The notes: a model not told the origin generated them from the letters alone. A DNA stretch of 64,000 nucleotides from Desulfovibrio sp. ZJ369 (GCF_011039085.1 NZ_JAAKEI010000003.1:62001-126000), one strand, 5' to 3'; counted from the stretch's first letter, positions 1 through 10,544 are shown. Translations and numbers: made by a program.

Positions 1-38
1 CTTTGAAAATGCTCTAGTTTCATTGGCAAACCGCTCTA
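1..38. repeat. Decayed ends of family A and family B intergenic repeats
   Basis: Bases 5-16 match the 3' end of the family A repeat (GAAAATGCTCTA). Bases 16-38 match the outer end of family B (the stretch reading TTTCATTRGCAAAMCGCTCTA) at about 20 of 23 positions. The window therefore seems to open inside or at the edge of one or two old copies. Intact copies lie at 35569-35709, 43165-43305, 28126-28275 and 54113-54262. Confidence 0.5.
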
Positions 39-93
39 CTGTGCGCGAAATATCCTGCAACCCCCGGCAAAATATGCGCGTTTTGCGGAGCTG

Positions 94-123
94 TTGACGA
101 ATCTTGCCGCAACAGCGTATCCT
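94..123 (+). promoter_or_regulatory. Possible sigma-70 promoter for the STAS gene
   Basis: TTGACG at 94-99 and TATCCT at 118-123 are separated by 18 bases. The -35 box is good and the -10 box is moderate. It lies about 105 bases before the STAS start codon and is the best candidate in this 230-base upstream region, which otherwise holds only repeat remnants. Confidence 0.35.
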
Positions 124-230
124 TCAGCAAACTCGCGGCAAGGAATCAGGCACGATCCTGCGGGCATCGCGCCCCAGAGCCGCGGAATTTTCAGCACATG
201 CTGTGACCCGACTGCTCAGGAGGCTCAGCC

Positions 231-584
231 ATGTTTACTTTGTTTGCAGAGTCTCACAGGGATGTAACCATAGTGCGCCTGTCCGGCGACATGCTGCTGG
301 CTGACGTGGCTCAGCTCAACCAGGAACTGGATCAATATCTGCTGGCGCCCGACGTATCGCAAATAGTGCTTGATCTCAGCCGTATCGAACGGGTGGATAC
401 GTCCGGGCTGGGCGTTCTGGTAAGCGAGAGTACGAAAGTCCGCAATATGGGGCGCAGGCTGATCCTTCTTACTCCTTCCCCACAGGTGGCACAACTTTTG
501 AAAGAAGCGGAGATAGAAGGTTTTTTCCCCACCTTTGAAAGTGAGGAAGAACTGAATGGCTATATCCCCAATGCGGCGGAATAA
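231..584 (+). CDS. STAS-domain protein (anti-sigma-factor-antagonist type)
   Basis: This 117-residue protein is a single STAS domain, the fold of SpoIIAA/RsbV-like proteins that bind anti-sigma kinases in partner-switching systems. The helix-cap motif DTSGLGVL (residues 57-64) carries the serine (Ser58) that is phosphorylated in this family. An AGGAGG ribosome site lies eight bases before the ATG. It is followed after about 100 bases by a FapA-like gene and then glycosyltransferase and flagellar genes. No anti-sigma kinase is visible nearby, so its partner is unknown. The domain call is firm; the process it controls is not known. Confidence 0.85.
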   Translation: MFTLFAESHRDVTIVRLSGDMLLADVAQLNQELDQYLLAPDVSQIVLDLSRIERVDTSGLGVLVSESTKVRNMGRRLILLTPSPQVAQLLKEAEIEGFFPTFESEEELNGYIPNAAE

Positions 585-682
585 AAGCGTTGGCGCAAAA
601 GGCCGGAATGTCGGCTGTGCCCCACGGGCTTGAGCGGCAAACCGGCGGCGGCAGTTTTTGCAACGCAGACGGAGGGGGCAGC

Positions 683-1816
683 GTGCAATACTATTTGCGG
701 CATTATTTCAATCCTGACTTTGATCACCTTCACCTCAAACCGTGCGGGGAAGGCGACGCTTCAAACATTTACTGCCTCGGCTATGTGCAGAATGTGATTG
801 ACGGCCAGGTTCTGGCTGAAATCATCCCCCTGGAAGAAGCCGGCCCCAACCCCGACCCCCGGCATGTGCTGCAGAAACCTGTCCTGCCTGCGGGCATCAA
901 TACGCGCGTGGATCCCGCGCATCCCAACTATCTGCTTGCCGCGGCCAATGGCTATGTCTTTTATGATGAAGACAGAATCACGGTCAAATGCCTGCTCAAT
1001 GTTCGGCAGGATATAAGCTTTCAGACCGGCAACATCTTTTTTGTGGGCGATATGGCCGTGCACGGCTCCGTGCGGGCAGGCTTTTCCGTGCAGGCCAACA
1101 ACATCCGGATCATGGGCATGGTTGAAGGCGGGGTTGTGCGCGCCCGCCGCGATCTGATGCTGGACGGAGGCGCCCGCGGCGGCGCCGGGCAGCACTGCCT
1201 GGTGGATGCCGGAGGCAAGCTGCTCGCGCCTTTTCTTGAAAAAGTCGAGGCCCGCACCCGCGGCAACATGGTTGTTGCGAAATACTGCCTGTACTCCACG
1301 GTCTACGCCGGAGCCAGCATGGTGGTGCGCGATCAGGTTTACGGCAGCGCCATCAATGCGTACGGCAGCGTGTATGTGGGCAAGCAACTGGGCAACAAGG
1401 CCGCCATTTCCACCAAAGTATATCTCGGCTATGACCCCGCGAGAATCCGGCACCTGGAAAAGATTGACGGCATTATTGCAAGCCAGTCCCAGGCCATTAC
1501 GCATCTCAGGGCCGTGGTCGGTCATTTGCCGCCCGACGCCGGGGAAGCCAGCCAAAAGCTGGCCCGCCTGACCAGGCAGCGTGAACAGTTGATGCAACGG
1601 CGCGCTGAGTTGGGGGCCAAGCTGCATCTTGATGAAAATTACATGCAGAACTGCCGCCTGATGGTGCCGGGCAAGGTTTTCCCCGGAGTGGAGATTTCCA
1701 TCGGCCAGGCGTTTATGCTGGTTGAGCAGCCATATGAAAATGTGCTTTTCCGCTTGAGCTATGACGACATCATAGTGGAACCTCTGCCGCCTGCCGCTGC
1801 CAAGGGCAAAAAATAA
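683..1816 (+). CDS. FapA/DUF342-family polymer-forming protein
   Basis: About 377 residues. The central part (roughly residues 80-250) has the repeating beta-helix character of FapA/DUF342 proteins, with short glycine-valine-rich turns such as GDMAVHGSV. It is followed by a coiled-coil-like helical stretch (around residues 255-320) and a C-terminal beta segment, the usual order in the family. The chosen start is GTG 683, because GGAGG at 671-675 sits seven bases upstream; the reading frame stays open upstream to ATG 590, but that start has no clear ribosome site. The stop overlaps the next start by one base (TAATG), implying coupling. The family's biochemical role is unclear. Confidence 0.75.
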   Translation: MQYYLRHYFNPDFDHLHLKPCGEGDASNIYCLGYVQNVIDGQVLAEIIPLEEAGPNPDPRHVLQKPVLPAGINTRVDPAHPNYLLAAANGYVFYDEDRITVKCLLNVRQDISFQTGNIFFVGDMAVHGSVRAGFSVQANNIRIMGMVEGGVVRARRDLMLDGGARGGAGQHCLVDAGGKLLAPFLEKVEARTRGNMVVAKYCLYSTVYAGASMVVRDQVYGSAINAYGSVYVGKQLGNKAAISTKVYLGYDPARIRHLEKIDGIIASQSQAITHLRAVVGHLPPDAGEASQKLARLTRQREQLMQRRAELGAKLHLDENYMQNCRLMVPGKVFPGVEISIGQAFMLVEQPYENVLFRLSYDDIIVEPLPPAAAKGKK

Positions 1817-3657
1817 TGAAGCCGGAAGCAGAGCCGCTTTTTGAGGCTGTCTGCCGCGGGCCAGAGGGCAAGCCCGCCGGACGGCCCGCGGATGTCATTG
1901 CCTGTGTCGCGGGCCGCCGCTTCGCCATGCTGGCGCCGGGCGGCCCGGAGCGGGAAAAGGCGTGCGTTGAGAGCATTGCGCCGGAGCAATGGCGCGACAG
2001 CCTGCCGGTGCTTCTGGGCGCGGGCATGGGGCATGCTCTTCATCTGATACTTGAAAGATCCCAGGGGCCCGTTGCTGTTGTTGAAAAAGAACAGCCCCTG
2101 CAACGGCTCACCGGCGTGTTGTCCGGACTGCCTGAAAGGTTGCGGCAACGCGTGCTGCTGGTGGACGCGGCCTCTTTGCAGGACGCGCTCAGGGAACTGA
2201 CGCACTGGCAGATGCAGCATGGCGGCAAACGCCTGCTGCCTGTGGCCCTGCCCTTCTATCTGCGCCTGGACCGCGCATACTACGGCGGGCTGCGCGACAA
2301 ACTCGCTGCCAGCGCCCGCTATGACTTCTGGGGCCGCGTTGTGCAGCCGCGCTTTCGCAGCGCCAGACCCCGCGTGCTGCTGTTGACCAGCAAATATTTC
2401 CTGATGGGCGAGCTGGAGGGGGCCTGCCGCAAACTGGGGCTTGAGCACAGGCTCGTCACCCTTGCAAGCGACAACCTTGCCCATACGGATTTTGTGCAAC
2501 AGTTGCTTGAAGTCGTTCTTGAATTCAAGCCCGACTGCTGCGTGACGCTCAATCACATGGGCGTGGATGTGGAAGGCGTGCTCATGGATCTTCTGGCGCG
2601 CCTTGAACTGCCCCTGGCCTCCTGGTTCGTGGACAATCCGCATCTGATCATCCACTTGTACGCGCGCTGCGTCAGCCCCTGGGCCGCTCTGTTCACCTGG
2701 GACGCCGACAACATCGAAAGCTTGCGGCGCGCGGGCTTTGAGCATGTTTTCTATTTGCCCCTGGGCACGGATCCGCAACGATTCGCGCCGCGTGCCGCCG
2801 CGTCCGTGCCTGCTACCTGGAAGGCAGACGTTTCCTTTGTGGGCAATTCCATGCTCTACAAGGTGGGCGGTCGTCTGAAAAATGGCCGTTTTCCGCGCGG
2901 CCTGCTGCTGCCTTTCCGCACTGTTTCCCAAGCTTTTATGGAGAGCGAGCAGCGCTCGGTATCGGATTTTCTGCGTGAATCCTTTCCCGATGTTCATGCG
3001 CGCTATGCCGCCCTGCCGGACAATGAAGCGCGGCTGGCCTATGAAACGGCAATCACCTGGCAGGCCACGCGCCTGTACCGTAACGGCTGCGTGCGCAAGC
3101 TCCTCCCTTTCCGGCCTTTGCTTGTGGGCGACAGCGGCTGGAAAATCGAATTCCGGCATGAGGCCCGCCAGCCCCGCTATCTGGACGCCTTGAGCTACTA
3201 TACCCAACTCCCTTTATTTTATGGACATTCTTCAATTAATTTCAACTGCACCAGCAAGCAGATGAAAGGAGCCGTGAACCAGCGCGTTTTTGACGTGCCC
3301 GCCGCCGGGGGCTTTGTGCTCACGGACTGGCGTCCGCAGATGGAACAGCTCTTTGCGCCGGACGAGATGGCCTGTTACCATGATCCCGAAGAAATCCCGG
3401 ATCTGACGCGCCACTATCTCGCCCATCCCCAGGAGCGCCGCAGGCTTAGTGAGGCTGCGCGCAAGCGCGTGCTCGCCTGCCATACCTGGGAACACAGACT
3501 TCAGGAAATGCTTGAACATATGCGCCGGGTATACGGAACGCCTGGGGCGCGCGGCCTTTCTTCAGGTAAAACAGCAAGCCGGACCAGGGGGGCGGCGGCA
3601 TTGGCGGCCGCTGCCCCGGATGCGGCCCGCAGGCCGGGCGGCAAGGCTCCCGCATGA
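1816..3657 (+). CDS. CgeB/DUF3880-type glycosyltransferase
   Basis: This 613-residue soluble protein resembles the CgeB group of GT-B glycosyltransferases. The N-terminal ~170 residues are variable. A DUF3880-like Rossmann region follows (for example [11 protein letters not shown] and SWFVDNPH). The C-terminal nucleotide-sugar-binding segment lies near residues 470-510, with [19 protein letters not shown], the usual signature of the family. The C-terminal 30 residues are Ala/Arg/Gly-rich low complexity. It is translationally coupled to the genes on both sides and overlaps the next gene by 4 bp. Its position directly before flagellar hook and flagellin genes suggests flagellin or surface glycosylation, which is inference. 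Confidence 0.75.
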   Translation: MKPEAEPLFEAVCRGPEGKPAGRPADVIACVAGRRFAMLAPGGPEREKACVESIAPEQWRDSLPVLLGAGMGHALHLILERSQGPVAVVEKEQPLQRLTGVLSGLPERLRQRVLLVDAASLQDALRELTHWQMQHGGKRLLPVALPFYLRLDRAYYGGLRDKLAASARYDFWGRVVQPRFRSARPRVLLLTSKYFLMGELEGACRKLGLEHRLVTLASDNLAHTDFVQQLLEVVLEFKPDCCVTLNHMGVDVEGVLMDLLARLELPLASWFVDNPHLIIHLYARCVSPWAALFTWDADNIESLRRAGFEHVFYLPLGTDPQRFAPRAAASVPATWKADVSFVGNSMLYKVGGRLKNGRFPRGLLLPFRTVSQAFMESEQRSVSDFLRESFPDVHARYAALPDNEARLAYETAITWQATRLYRNGCVRKLLPFRPLLVGDSGWKIEFRHEARQPRYLDALSYYTQLPLFYGHSSINFNCTSKQMKGAVNQRVFDVPAAGGFVLTDWRPQMEQLFAPDEMACYHDPEEIPDLTRHYLAHPQERRRLSEAARKRVLACHTWEHRLQEMLEHMRRVYGTPGARGLSSGKTASRTRGAAALAAAAPDAARRPGGKAPA

Positions 3658-5081
3658 GCGCGGATCCGGTGCTGGTTCTGCAGTTGCAGCGCATGGGGGA
3701 TTTAATTCTCACCTTTCCGCTGCTCACCCGGCTCAAACAGCGCTGGCCCGGACATCCTGTCTGGGTAGTCGCGGAACCGCAATTTTTCCGGGATCTCATG
3801 CCGCTTGCGCCGGAGGCAGTCTTTTTTCCGCCGCAGCACTGCCCTGCCCTGGCTCGCGGCCGGTATGCCGCGGCCGTGAACCTCAGCGGACGCCCGGAGG
3901 CCAGCGCCTGCCTGGCCCGGCTTGAGGCCGGCCGTAAAATAGGCGCGGCCGCCCTGCCCGGCGGCCTGCATGTCTTTGGCTATTGGCAGCTCTATCGAAC
4001 CGCCTTGACCCAGAATAACCACAACAACGCTTTTCATTGGTCCGATCTCTCCCTGCTGGATCTGGATCCCACGGCCAGGCTGACGGATGTGGGACATTCG
4101 CTGCCCAAAGGCGCGGGCACGGGGCGGATCGGCCTGATCCTCGGAGCCAGCGAGGCGGCCAAGCGCCCCGACGCCGCCTTTTGGGCGCGGCTGGCCGCAC
4201 GGCTGGCAAAAGCGGGCGCAACGCCGGTTTTTCTGGGCGGCCCTGCCGAGGCCGGGCTGGGGAGAGAGGTCGCCAGGCTTTCAGGTCTTGGAGGAGCCAA
4301 TCTTTGCGGCCGCCTCTCGCTCAGGGAAGTGGCCGGGGTCTTGCAAACCCTGGATCTGTGCGTCACGCCGGATACCGGGCCCATGCATCTGGCCGACTGG
4401 CTGGGCGTTCCGGTGCTTAATCTCTCCATGGGGCCGGTACATGCCCGGGAAACCGGCCCCTCCTCGCCCGGCCAATGGGTGCTGCGCGCCAGGATGAGTT
4501 GCGTGGGCTGCTGGCAATGCCGGCGCGCCAGGCTCTATTGCAAGCAGGCTTTTACCCCCTCTGCCGTGGCGGACGTGGCCTTGGCTCTTGTGAACAAATC
4601 TCCGGCCCTCCCCTCCGCAGCGTCAGGGCTGCGCGAGCCCGCGGGCCTGGCCCTGTACCGCACGGGCCGGGATTGCCTGGGCCTGCACACGCTTGAACGC
4701 GCCGGGGCTCAGAACAGGCAGGCCGTATCCTGCCGCCCCCTGCTGGAGGACTTCTGGCAGGCCGCATTTTTATTCCTCTATGATCCTTCCTTGCGGGCTT
4801 TGGCGCAACAACGCCTGAGCAACCTGCAGAACGCCTTCCCGGCGCTCGCCCATCGCCTGGGCAGCGGCTTTGCACGCCTCTGCGCCCAATGCGCCGCGCA
4901 CCTCAAACGCCGCAGCCCGGCCTTGCCCGCGACATTCTGGCGCGCGGAGCCGCCTTTGCTGCGCCTTTTTGCCGGGCATCTGCATATGTTTCTGCAAAAT
5001 GCCGACTATGCCCCCACCGGCTGGCAAACGGCCGTGGATCGCCTGACCGCGCTCTGCGGGCTGTTTGCCTCGCAAAAATAA
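3654..5081 (+). CDS. Glycosyltransferase family 9 (heptosyltransferase-like)
   Basis: 475 residues. The N-terminal motif [17 protein letters not shown] and the C-terminal [17 protein letters not shown] (near residue 240) are typical of GT9 ADP-heptose:LPS heptosyltransferases. A short cysteine cluster, CVGCWQC followed by another Cys (around residues 282-295), sits where several deltaproteobacterial homologues carry one. About 150 C-terminal residues are outside the usual domain. It overlaps the preceding glycosyltransferase by 4 bp (ATGA). The pair is likely to act on the same glycan; whether that is LPS core or flagellin is not shown by the sequence. Confidence 0.8.
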   Translation: MSADPVLVLQLQRMGDLILTFPLLTRLKQRWPGHPVWVVAEPQFFRDLMPLAPEAVFFPPQHCPALARGRYAAAVNLSGRPEASACLARLEAGRKIGAAALPGGLHVFGYWQLYRTALTQNNHNNAFHWSDLSLLDLDPTARLTDVGHSLPKGAGTGRIGLILGASEAAKRPDAAFWARLAARLAKAGATPVFLGGPAEAGLGREVARLSGLGGANLCGRLSLREVAGVLQTLDLCVTPDTGPMHLADWLGVPVLNLSMGPVHARETGPSSPGQWVLRARMSCVGCWQCRRARLYCKQAFTPSAVADVALALVNKSPALPSAASGLREPAGLALYRTGRDCLGLHTLERAGAQNRQAVSCRPLLEDFWQAAFLFLYDPSLRALAQQRLSNLQNAFPALAHRLGSGFARLCAQCAAHLKRRSPALPATFWRAEPPLLRLFAGHLHMFLQNADYAPTGWQTAVDRLTALCGLFASQK

Positions 5082-5175
5082 GCCCTTTGCGCCCACGGCT
5101 TCAGGCAATGGGCAAGTCTTGCCTATCCTTCTGAGATCCTCTGTTATCTTGCTTGAATTAATATCTTTTTCTTTT

Positions 5176-5191
5176 TGGAACACTCCTTGAA
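5176..5191 (+). promoter_or_regulatory. Candidate sigma-54 promoter before fliK
   Basis: TGGAAC-N5-TTGAA has the GG element and ten-base gap of a -24/-12 promoter, but the second dinucleotide is GA rather than GC. It lies 26 bases before the fliK start and resembles the better sites before the flagellin (10545) and FlgO-like (44478) genes. Plausible but weaker than those two. Confidence 0.4.
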
Positions 5192-5217
5192 TACTCAGGC
5201 CTGCAAGGAGTGCGAAG

Positions 5218-7110
5218 ATGCAAATTATTCCCGCCAGCAGCGCCGGTTTCGGTTCGGATCTTTGGAGCAATGCGGCTCAAAGCTCGCAGGGCGATTCTCC
5301 TTACGCCGATTTTCTGCAATCCATCCATGAAGCCATTGAGAGCGTACAGCGCGGGCAATCCGGCTCGGTGGACACGGCTCTGGCGGATTCCGGGGAGCAG
5401 GCCAGACCGCTGGTGCAAGGCCCCTACAGCCGCAACAGCGTTGACGGCGTGACCTATACGCTGGATGAAGTCTGCTTTACCAAAAACGAGCTTTTTGAGC
5501 TGCGCCGGGAGCTGATCAAAGTGGGCGCGCCCGCCCAAAGCCTGAAAAAATTCGATGTGCTGGCCGACCAGCCCGACGGCGCGACCCTGGCCCAGGTCAT
5601 GGCCAGTCTTCAGGCGTACGGCGATCCGTCCGACCTGAGTGATGAAGACCTTACAAACATTACCGCTCTGCTGGGAAAAATCGATCCCACCGGCGATCTT
5701 TCGGCGCAGGCCCTGCAACTCATGCGGGATGGCAACGGTTCGGCCGCGCTTGCTCTGATCTCGGAAACCTTTGCCTCCCTTGCTTCGGCCGAAGGCATTG
5801 AAATCAGCCGGGACGAAGCGCTTGCCCTGGGCAGGGGCCTGGGCCTCAATCAAAACAGCCTGCAAACTCTGGCAAACAGCTTCGGCAATCAGCAGACCCT
5901 GATCGGCACAAGCGCGCAGTTTGCACATCTTATGGCCCCGGCGGCCGCGCAGTTCGCCGAGGAGGCGGCCCAACGCCAAAAGCTGGATGCCGCGCTGGAG
6001 CAGACGCTCAAGCCGATCATCAGCAAGGCCCGCAACCGCATGGAAAAGGAAAAGGCCGCCGCCGCCCTGCGCAATCGCGAAGTCGAGCAAAGCAAGATCC
6101 TGATCAACAGGACAGTGGAGAAAAAAAGCCGGGAAATTCTCGATCAGACACTGCAAAGCGGCCGGGAGTCGGCAAATCCCAACGACGCGGAAGCGCGGGA
6201 CGAAGCCATCAGCAGAAAGCTTGACCAAAGCCAAAGCGCGGCTCTGGGCGATGCGGGCACAAGCGAAAAAAACAACCGGGCTCAAACTGCCGAAGTCTCT
6301 GCGCGCGCGGCTTCCAATGCCGAAAGCGCCGCGAACAGCCGCAACAATCCCGGTGTCGAACACGCGGATTTTGTTCAGAGCGGCCACAGCGCGCAAAGCA
6401 AAACCGGCTATGTCGCGGGCCTGGGCAATGAAGGGGCCCACGGCGAGGCCCGCCCAGGCAGCGAACAGGGCACGAGCAGGGAATGGAGCGAGCTGCTTCA
6501 CAAAATTGAGGCCAACGCCGCGCAACCCGCAGGCAGTAACGGCAATTCCGTCCTTTTTTCCATGCTTCAGGGCAATGCCGAGTCGTCTGCGACGCTCGAA
6601 AACATGCCCGGCGCAAACTCCCGGACGCTTTCCAGGCATGTGGCGCAGCAGGTGGAGCAGGGTCTGCTTACCGCGCTCAAGGGCGGGGGCGCCCGTCTGG
6701 ATTTGCAGCTTCATCCTCAGGAGCTGGGGGCCATCACCATCACCCTCACCGCCCGCAACGGCGAGGTGAGCGCGCGCATCCGCTCGGAAAAAACCGAAAC
6801 CGCGGAAATGGTCACCCGCCAACTGGACGCGATACGTATCAATCTGGAACAACAGGGCATCAAGGTCGACAAGATCGAGGTCCAGCTTGAAAACAGGCAG
6901 CAGGACGACCACAGCCAGTGGCAGGATCTGGATCAGCATAATTCCTGGCAGGAAGAAGAAGCCCGCCGGGAAGAACTTGCCCGCCTGAAAAATCTTTCAG
7001 CTATGCGTAACTCCTCAAGAAATATGGAAATTGAGCATTTGGAACAGCCTGTGCATTCTCTGGGCCAAACGGCAGGATATTCCACCCGCGCCTTGCACGT
7101 GGTGGCCTGA
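5218..7110 (+). CDS. fliK: Flagellar hook-length control protein FliK
   Basis: This 630-residue protein has the conserved FliK C-terminal domain at about residues 480-565, with LDLQLHPQELGAITITL followed by the helix that ends in the GIKVDKIEVQLENR segment. The long N-terminal part is Ala/Ser/Gln-rich and poorly conserved, as expected for the molecular-ruler region, and contains a Lys/Glu-rich helical stretch around residues 255-310. FliK is exported and switches secretion specificity when the hook reaches its length. AAGGAG lies seven bases before the ATG. flgD and flgE follow on the same strand, forming a hook-assembly unit. Confidence 0.9.
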   Translation: MQIIPASSAGFGSDLWSNAAQSSQGDSPYADFLQSIHEAIESVQRGQSGSVDTALADSGEQARPLVQGPYSRNSVDGVTYTLDEVCFTKNELFELRRELIKVGAPAQSLKKFDVLADQPDGATLAQVMASLQAYGDPSDLSDEDLTNITALLGKIDPTGDLSAQALQLMRDGNGSAALALISETFASLASAEGIEISRDEALALGRGLGLNQNSLQTLANSFGNQQTLIGTSAQFAHLMAPAAAQFAEEAAQRQKLDAALEQTLKPIISKARNRMEKEKAAAALRNREVEQSKILINRTVEKKSREILDQTLQSGRESANPNDAEARDEAISRKLDQSQSAALGDAGTSEKNNRAQTAEVSARAASNAESAANSRNNPGVEHADFVQSGHSAQSKTGYVAGLGNEGAHGEARPGSEQGTSREWSELLHKIEANAAQPAGSNGNSVLFSMLQGNAESSATLENMPGANSRTLSRHVAQQVEQGLLTALKGGGARLDLQLHPQELGAITITLTARNGEVSARIRSEKTETAEMVTRQLDAIRINLEQQGIKVDKIEVQLENRQQDDHSQWQDLDQHNSWQEEEARREELARLKNLSAMRNSSRNMEIEHLEQPVHSLGQTAGYSTRALHVVA

Positions 7111-7132
7111 GCACAAGGGAAGGGAGCACAGC

Positions 7133-7981
7133 ATGTCCAGCATCAATCAGGCTCTTACCGCAACCAACACTGAGTTTAATCAGGCCTTGAGCAAGCAGAA
7201 AGGCAGCGCCCTGGACAAGGACTCCTTCATGCTGCTCCTGGTCACCCAGTTCAAATATCAGGATCCGCTCAATCCCATGGAGGATAAGGAATTTATTGCC
7301 CAGATGGCGCAGTTCTCAAGCCTGGAACAGCTCATGAACCTGAATACGAGCATGGAGGGCCTGACCACCGCCACCAACAACGGGCAGATGATCAACGCTA
7401 CCTCCTATATCGGCAAGCGGGTGAGCGTCGGCGGCGATACCATCGGCAAGGCCGACGGAATGGTCACCTCCAGCTTCCGCTATGCGCCAGTGGATCATGT
7501 GACTGCGGGCCAGATCAATGTCTGCGACAGCGACGGCAACGTGGTATACTCCGAGAAGCTGCCTCCCAAGAGCGCCAACGTCACCTACACCTTTGAGTGG
7601 AACGGCAAGAACAACAACGGCGACGCGGCTCCGGACGGCGTGTATCAGGTGAACATCGCCCTGCTCAACGCCAAGGGCGAAAGCGTGCTCTGCGATCAGG
7701 TGGTGGACGACACGGTCACCGGCGTGGTGAACGACAACGGGATCGTCTGCCTCGGCCTGAGCGGCGGCCAGTTGATGGCTCTGGCCAATGTGCGCCAGGT
7801 CACCAATCCACCGGTGAAGAACGATGGCAACGGTGACGGCTCAGGCACTGGTGGCGGAACTGGTGGCGGATCGGGTGATGGCGGCACCGAGGGTTCCGGC
7901 GATACGGCGGGCTCCGGCGGCGCTGAGGGCACTGAAGGTTCCGGCGGCGCTGCATCCGGCGACGTGGCCCGGGCCGCCTGA
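7133..7981 (+). CDS. flgD: Flagellar hook-capping protein FlgD with Gly-rich tail
   Basis: 282 residues from ATG 7133, chosen because GGGAG lies just upstream; the frame is open further upstream but overlaps fliK. The N-terminal signature LLLVTQFKYQDPLNPMEDKE is typical of FlgD, the scaffold that caps the growing hook and is later replaced. The FLG_D central region (FEWNGKNNNGDAAPDGVY) is also present. The last ~55 residues are almost entirely Gly, Ser, Thr, Asp and Glu (repeats such as GSGTGGGTGGGSGDGG), which is unusual for FlgD and may be a flexible tail. The gene order fliK-flgD-flgE supports the call. Confidence 0.92.
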   Translation: MSSINQALTATNTEFNQALSKQKGSALDKDSFMLLLVTQFKYQDPLNPMEDKEFIAQMAQFSSLEQLMNLNTSMEGLTTATNNGQMINATSYIGKRVSVGGDTIGKADGMVTSSFRYAPVDHVTAGQINVCDSDGNVVYSEKLPPKSANVTYTFEWNGKNNNGDAAPDGVYQVNIALLNAKGESVLCDQVVDDTVTGVVNDNGIVCLGLSGGQLMALANVRQVTNPPVKNDGNGDGSGTGGGTGGGSGDGGTEGSGDTAGSGGAEGTEGSGGAASGDVARAA

Positions 7982-7992
7982 GTAAAGCATTC

Positions 7993-8008
7993 GGCGGCTT
8001 CAGCCGCC
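7993..8008 (+). other. Small hairpin between flgD and flgE
   Basis: GGCGGC-TTCA-GCCGCC forms a six-base-pair stem in the 71-base gap, with no U-run after it. It may modulate read-through or mRNA stability rather than terminate. Confidence 0.3.
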
Positions 8009-8052
8009 TGTCAGGACGAAACAACTATCCCAATACATATACGGAGGAAGTC

Positions 8053-10197
8053 ATGAGTCTCTCAGCCAGCATGTGGACCAGCGTTTCCGGCCTGCTCACG
8101 CACGGCGACAAAATGAATGTGGTGGGCAACAATATCGCCAATGTGAGCACCATCGGCTTCAAAGGCCAGCGCATGGATTTCAACGATTATTTGTACATGG
8201 ACGGCGGAAGCGCCAGCGGTCCCACCCAGATCGGCGCGGGCGTGGGCATCAATGCGGTGCTGGGCGATTATTCGCAGGGCTCTTTTGAATCAACCAACTC
8301 CGCCACGGATCTGGCCCTTGACGGCAACGGCTTTTTCGGGGTGCGCAAGCCGGGCAGCGATCGAAAATACTACACCCGCGCCGGGGATTTTTACTTCAAT
8401 CAAAACCGGGAGCTGCAAAATCCCCAGGGCCTGCTGGTGCAGGGCTGGGAGGTGGAAAACAAGAAAAAGATTACCTTCAATGGCGGTACCACCACCGTGA
8501 GCGGCAAGAGCGAATCCGCCTATGTGGGCAGCGGCTCCCCCACGGACATTGTGCTGAACAGTTGGCATATCCCGGCACAGCAGACCACCAATGTGACCTT
8601 CAACATGCAGCTCTCCACGGATCAAGGCACGGACAGGACCATCAACACAGCCAGTCCCCTGACCGCTCTCTTCGATCAGTGGAACGCCGGCAACGAACCG
8701 CCTCTGCCCAAAGAAGGTTACGCCACCCAGTCCGCCATCAAGGTCTATGACGAAGGCGGCACCAAGCATGAGCTGACCACCTATTACGACAGGGTGGAAA
8801 CCTCCGGCATCAAGGGCCTGCCCGAAGGCTATACGGTCTATGAATATCTGGTGACCATCCCCCCGTCCGAGGATATGCGTTCCTACGGCGGCGAGGGCTA
8901 TGACGACGCCACCAAGACCTGGACCAAAGAGCCCACGAAATTCTATGACGATCCTGTGGCGGGCACCAACAAGCAGGCCGGCGTGCTCATGAGCGGCGTG
9001 ATGATTTTCAACGCCAGCGGCGAGATGGTCAACCAGACCGCCTACACTTTCGGGGCCACGGGCACCCAGGATCCTAATGATCAATACGCCGGCAACCCGG
9101 ACGACAAGAACTCCTGGCAGCCCACCAGGATGTCCAGCAACGGTCTGCCCGTGTTCACGCCCAATTTCACGGGCCAGCCCCTGGCCAACAGCGTGAGCGA
9201 AACCATGACCACGCCCGGCGGCACCACGCCCTTCAGCCAGGCCCAGAACTACATCGTTGAGCTGGATTTCGGCCTGCGCAACACCAGCAACAGTTGGCTG
9301 AACAACGTCACCAACACCATGAGCCTGGACGCCAACGGCAATCCCGTGACCGCGGACGACGTGTCCCTGGGCGTGGATCCGGACGGCTACGGGTACTACG
9401 CCCTGGAGGACAATTCCTACGGAACCGACGGTGGCGCTAAGGTATTCAGGGATCAGTACGGCTTCTACACCAAGAACGGCGCCAATAATGTGTACGGCAC
9501 GTATAATGGACATGAGGTTCTGCATGACGGCACGGGCTACTATTATATGGATGCCGGGGCGAAGCATACCATTGATATCACCGACCCCGGTGTCACCAGA
9601 ACGCAGCCTGACAACAGGCTTACCCCGGAGATTCTCTCGCAGAAGAACAGTCTGGCCAGCCTGCACACCAATCTGGTCCAGAACGGCGTGAACCCTGACG
9701 GCTCCCCCAGATATGTGAGCCAGATGAACTATAATGACAGCGTGCCGGTAATGGCTACCGCCCAGCGCAGTGAAAACGCCTCCGTGGCCGCGGCGGGCAC
9801 GGGCGTCACGCGCTCTCCCTCCCAGGACGGCTATGCATCGGGCAACCTGAGCGGCTACAACATTGATGAAAACGGCATTATTTACGGTAAGTATGACAAC
9901 GGCGCCAATCTGGCCCTCTGGCAGATCAGCATCTATGATGTGCAGAACTACCAGGGCCTGTACCGCGAAGGCGGCAACCTCTTCTCGACCACCAGGGAAT
10001 CGGGCGAGCCCAGCGTGGGCGTGGCGGGCAGCCACGGCTTCGGCAAGACAAAATCCTATTATATCGAGATGTCCAACGTGGACATGGCCCGGGAGTTCGT
10101 GCAGATGATCACCACCCAGCGCGGTTTCCAGGCCAACTCCAAGGGCGTCACCACGGTTGACACCATGCTGGAAACCGTCATCGGCATGAAGCGGTAA
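8053..10197 (+). CDS. flgE: Flagellar hook protein FlgE
   Basis: 714 residues. The N-terminus (SVSGLLTHGDKMNVVGNNIA, then NVSTIGFKG) and the C-terminus (EFVQMITTQRGFQANSK) are the paired rod/hook helices that define FlgE-type axial proteins. The middle ~450 residues are a variable, Gly/Asn/Thr-rich exposed domain, making the protein much longer than the roughly 400-residue enteric FlgE, as in other deltaproteobacteria. GGAGG lies six bases before the ATG. It ends the fliK-flgD-flgE unit and is followed by two hairpin terminators. Confidence 0.93.
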   Translation: MSLSASMWTSVSGLLTHGDKMNVVGNNIANVSTIGFKGQRMDFNDYLYMDGGSASGPTQIGAGVGINAVLGDYSQGSFESTNSATDLALDGNGFFGVRKPGSDRKYYTRAGDFYFNQNRELQNPQGLLVQGWEVENKKKITFNGGTTTVSGKSESAYVGSGSPTDIVLNSWHIPAQQTTNVTFNMQLSTDQGTDRTINTASPLTALFDQWNAGNEPPLPKEGYATQSAIKVYDEGGTKHELTTYYDRVETSGIKGLPEGYTVYEYLVTIPPSEDMRSYGGEGYDDATKTWTKEPTKFYDDPVAGTNKQAGVLMSGVMIFNASGEMVNQTAYTFGATGTQDPNDQYAGNPDDKNSWQPTRMSSNGLPVFTPNFTGQPLANSVSETMTTPGGTTPFSQAQNYIVELDFGLRNTSNSWLNNVTNTMSLDANGNPVTADDVSLGVDPDGYGYYALEDNSYGTDGGAKVFRDQYGFYTKNGANNVYGTYNGHEVLHDGTGYYYMDAGAKHTIDITDPGVTRTQPDNRLTPEILSQKNSLASLHTNLVQNGVNPDGSPRYVSQMNYNDSVPVMATAQRSENASVAAAGTGVTRSPSQDGYASGNLSGYNIDENGIIYGKYDNGANLALWQISIYDVQNYQGLYREGGNLFSTTRESGEPSVGVAGSHGFGKTKSYYIEMSNVDMAREFVQMITTQRGFQANSKGVTTVDTMLETVIGMKR

Positions 10198-10224
10198 GCC
10201 CGCCGCCTCGCCTGACATGGCCCT

Positions 10225-10254
10225 GTGGGGCGGTGAGCCGCCCCACGGAGTTTT
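10225..10254 (+). terminator. Hairpin terminator after flgE
   Basis: A nine-base-pair stem, GTGGGGCGG-TGAG-CCGCCCCAC, at 10225-10246 is followed by GGAGTTTT. It lies 28 bases after the flgE stop. Confidence 0.55.
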
Positions 10255-10348
10255 ACAAAATCTTCGCGGCTTGCGAGCCGCAGACAATGCCTTTCCAAAT
10301 GAAGAAGGCAGCGTCGGGATAGCGCTGCCATTGGCTTCTTCCGTGTGG

Positions 10349-10382
10349 AGCGCCGACCATTGGGGTCGGCGCTCTGTTTTTT
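10349..10382 (+). terminator. Strong intrinsic terminator between flgE and flagellin
   Basis: A perfect ten-base-pair stem, AGCGCCGACC / GGTCGGCGCT with loop ATTGG, is followed by CTGTTTTTT. It separates the hook operon from the flagellin gene, so flagellin must have its own promoter. Confidence 0.85.
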
Positions 10383-10544
10383 GTCGGGCGCATCCGCTTT
10401 TGGCAAACCGTGATGTGATGGAGGGCAAAAGCCGACCGCCCCCCCCTTTACAGCGCGTCAAAATTGCAGCGCGAACCCTGGGAAAATTTTTCCCGCCGAC
10501 ATTCTTTTTATATAACTATTGGAAAATACATAATAAAATAGTAG

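Noticed and set aside
148-161. AGGCACGATCCTGC as a sigma-54 promoter before the STAS gene
   Set aside because: Only nine bases separate GG and GC; the spacing of ten is strict.
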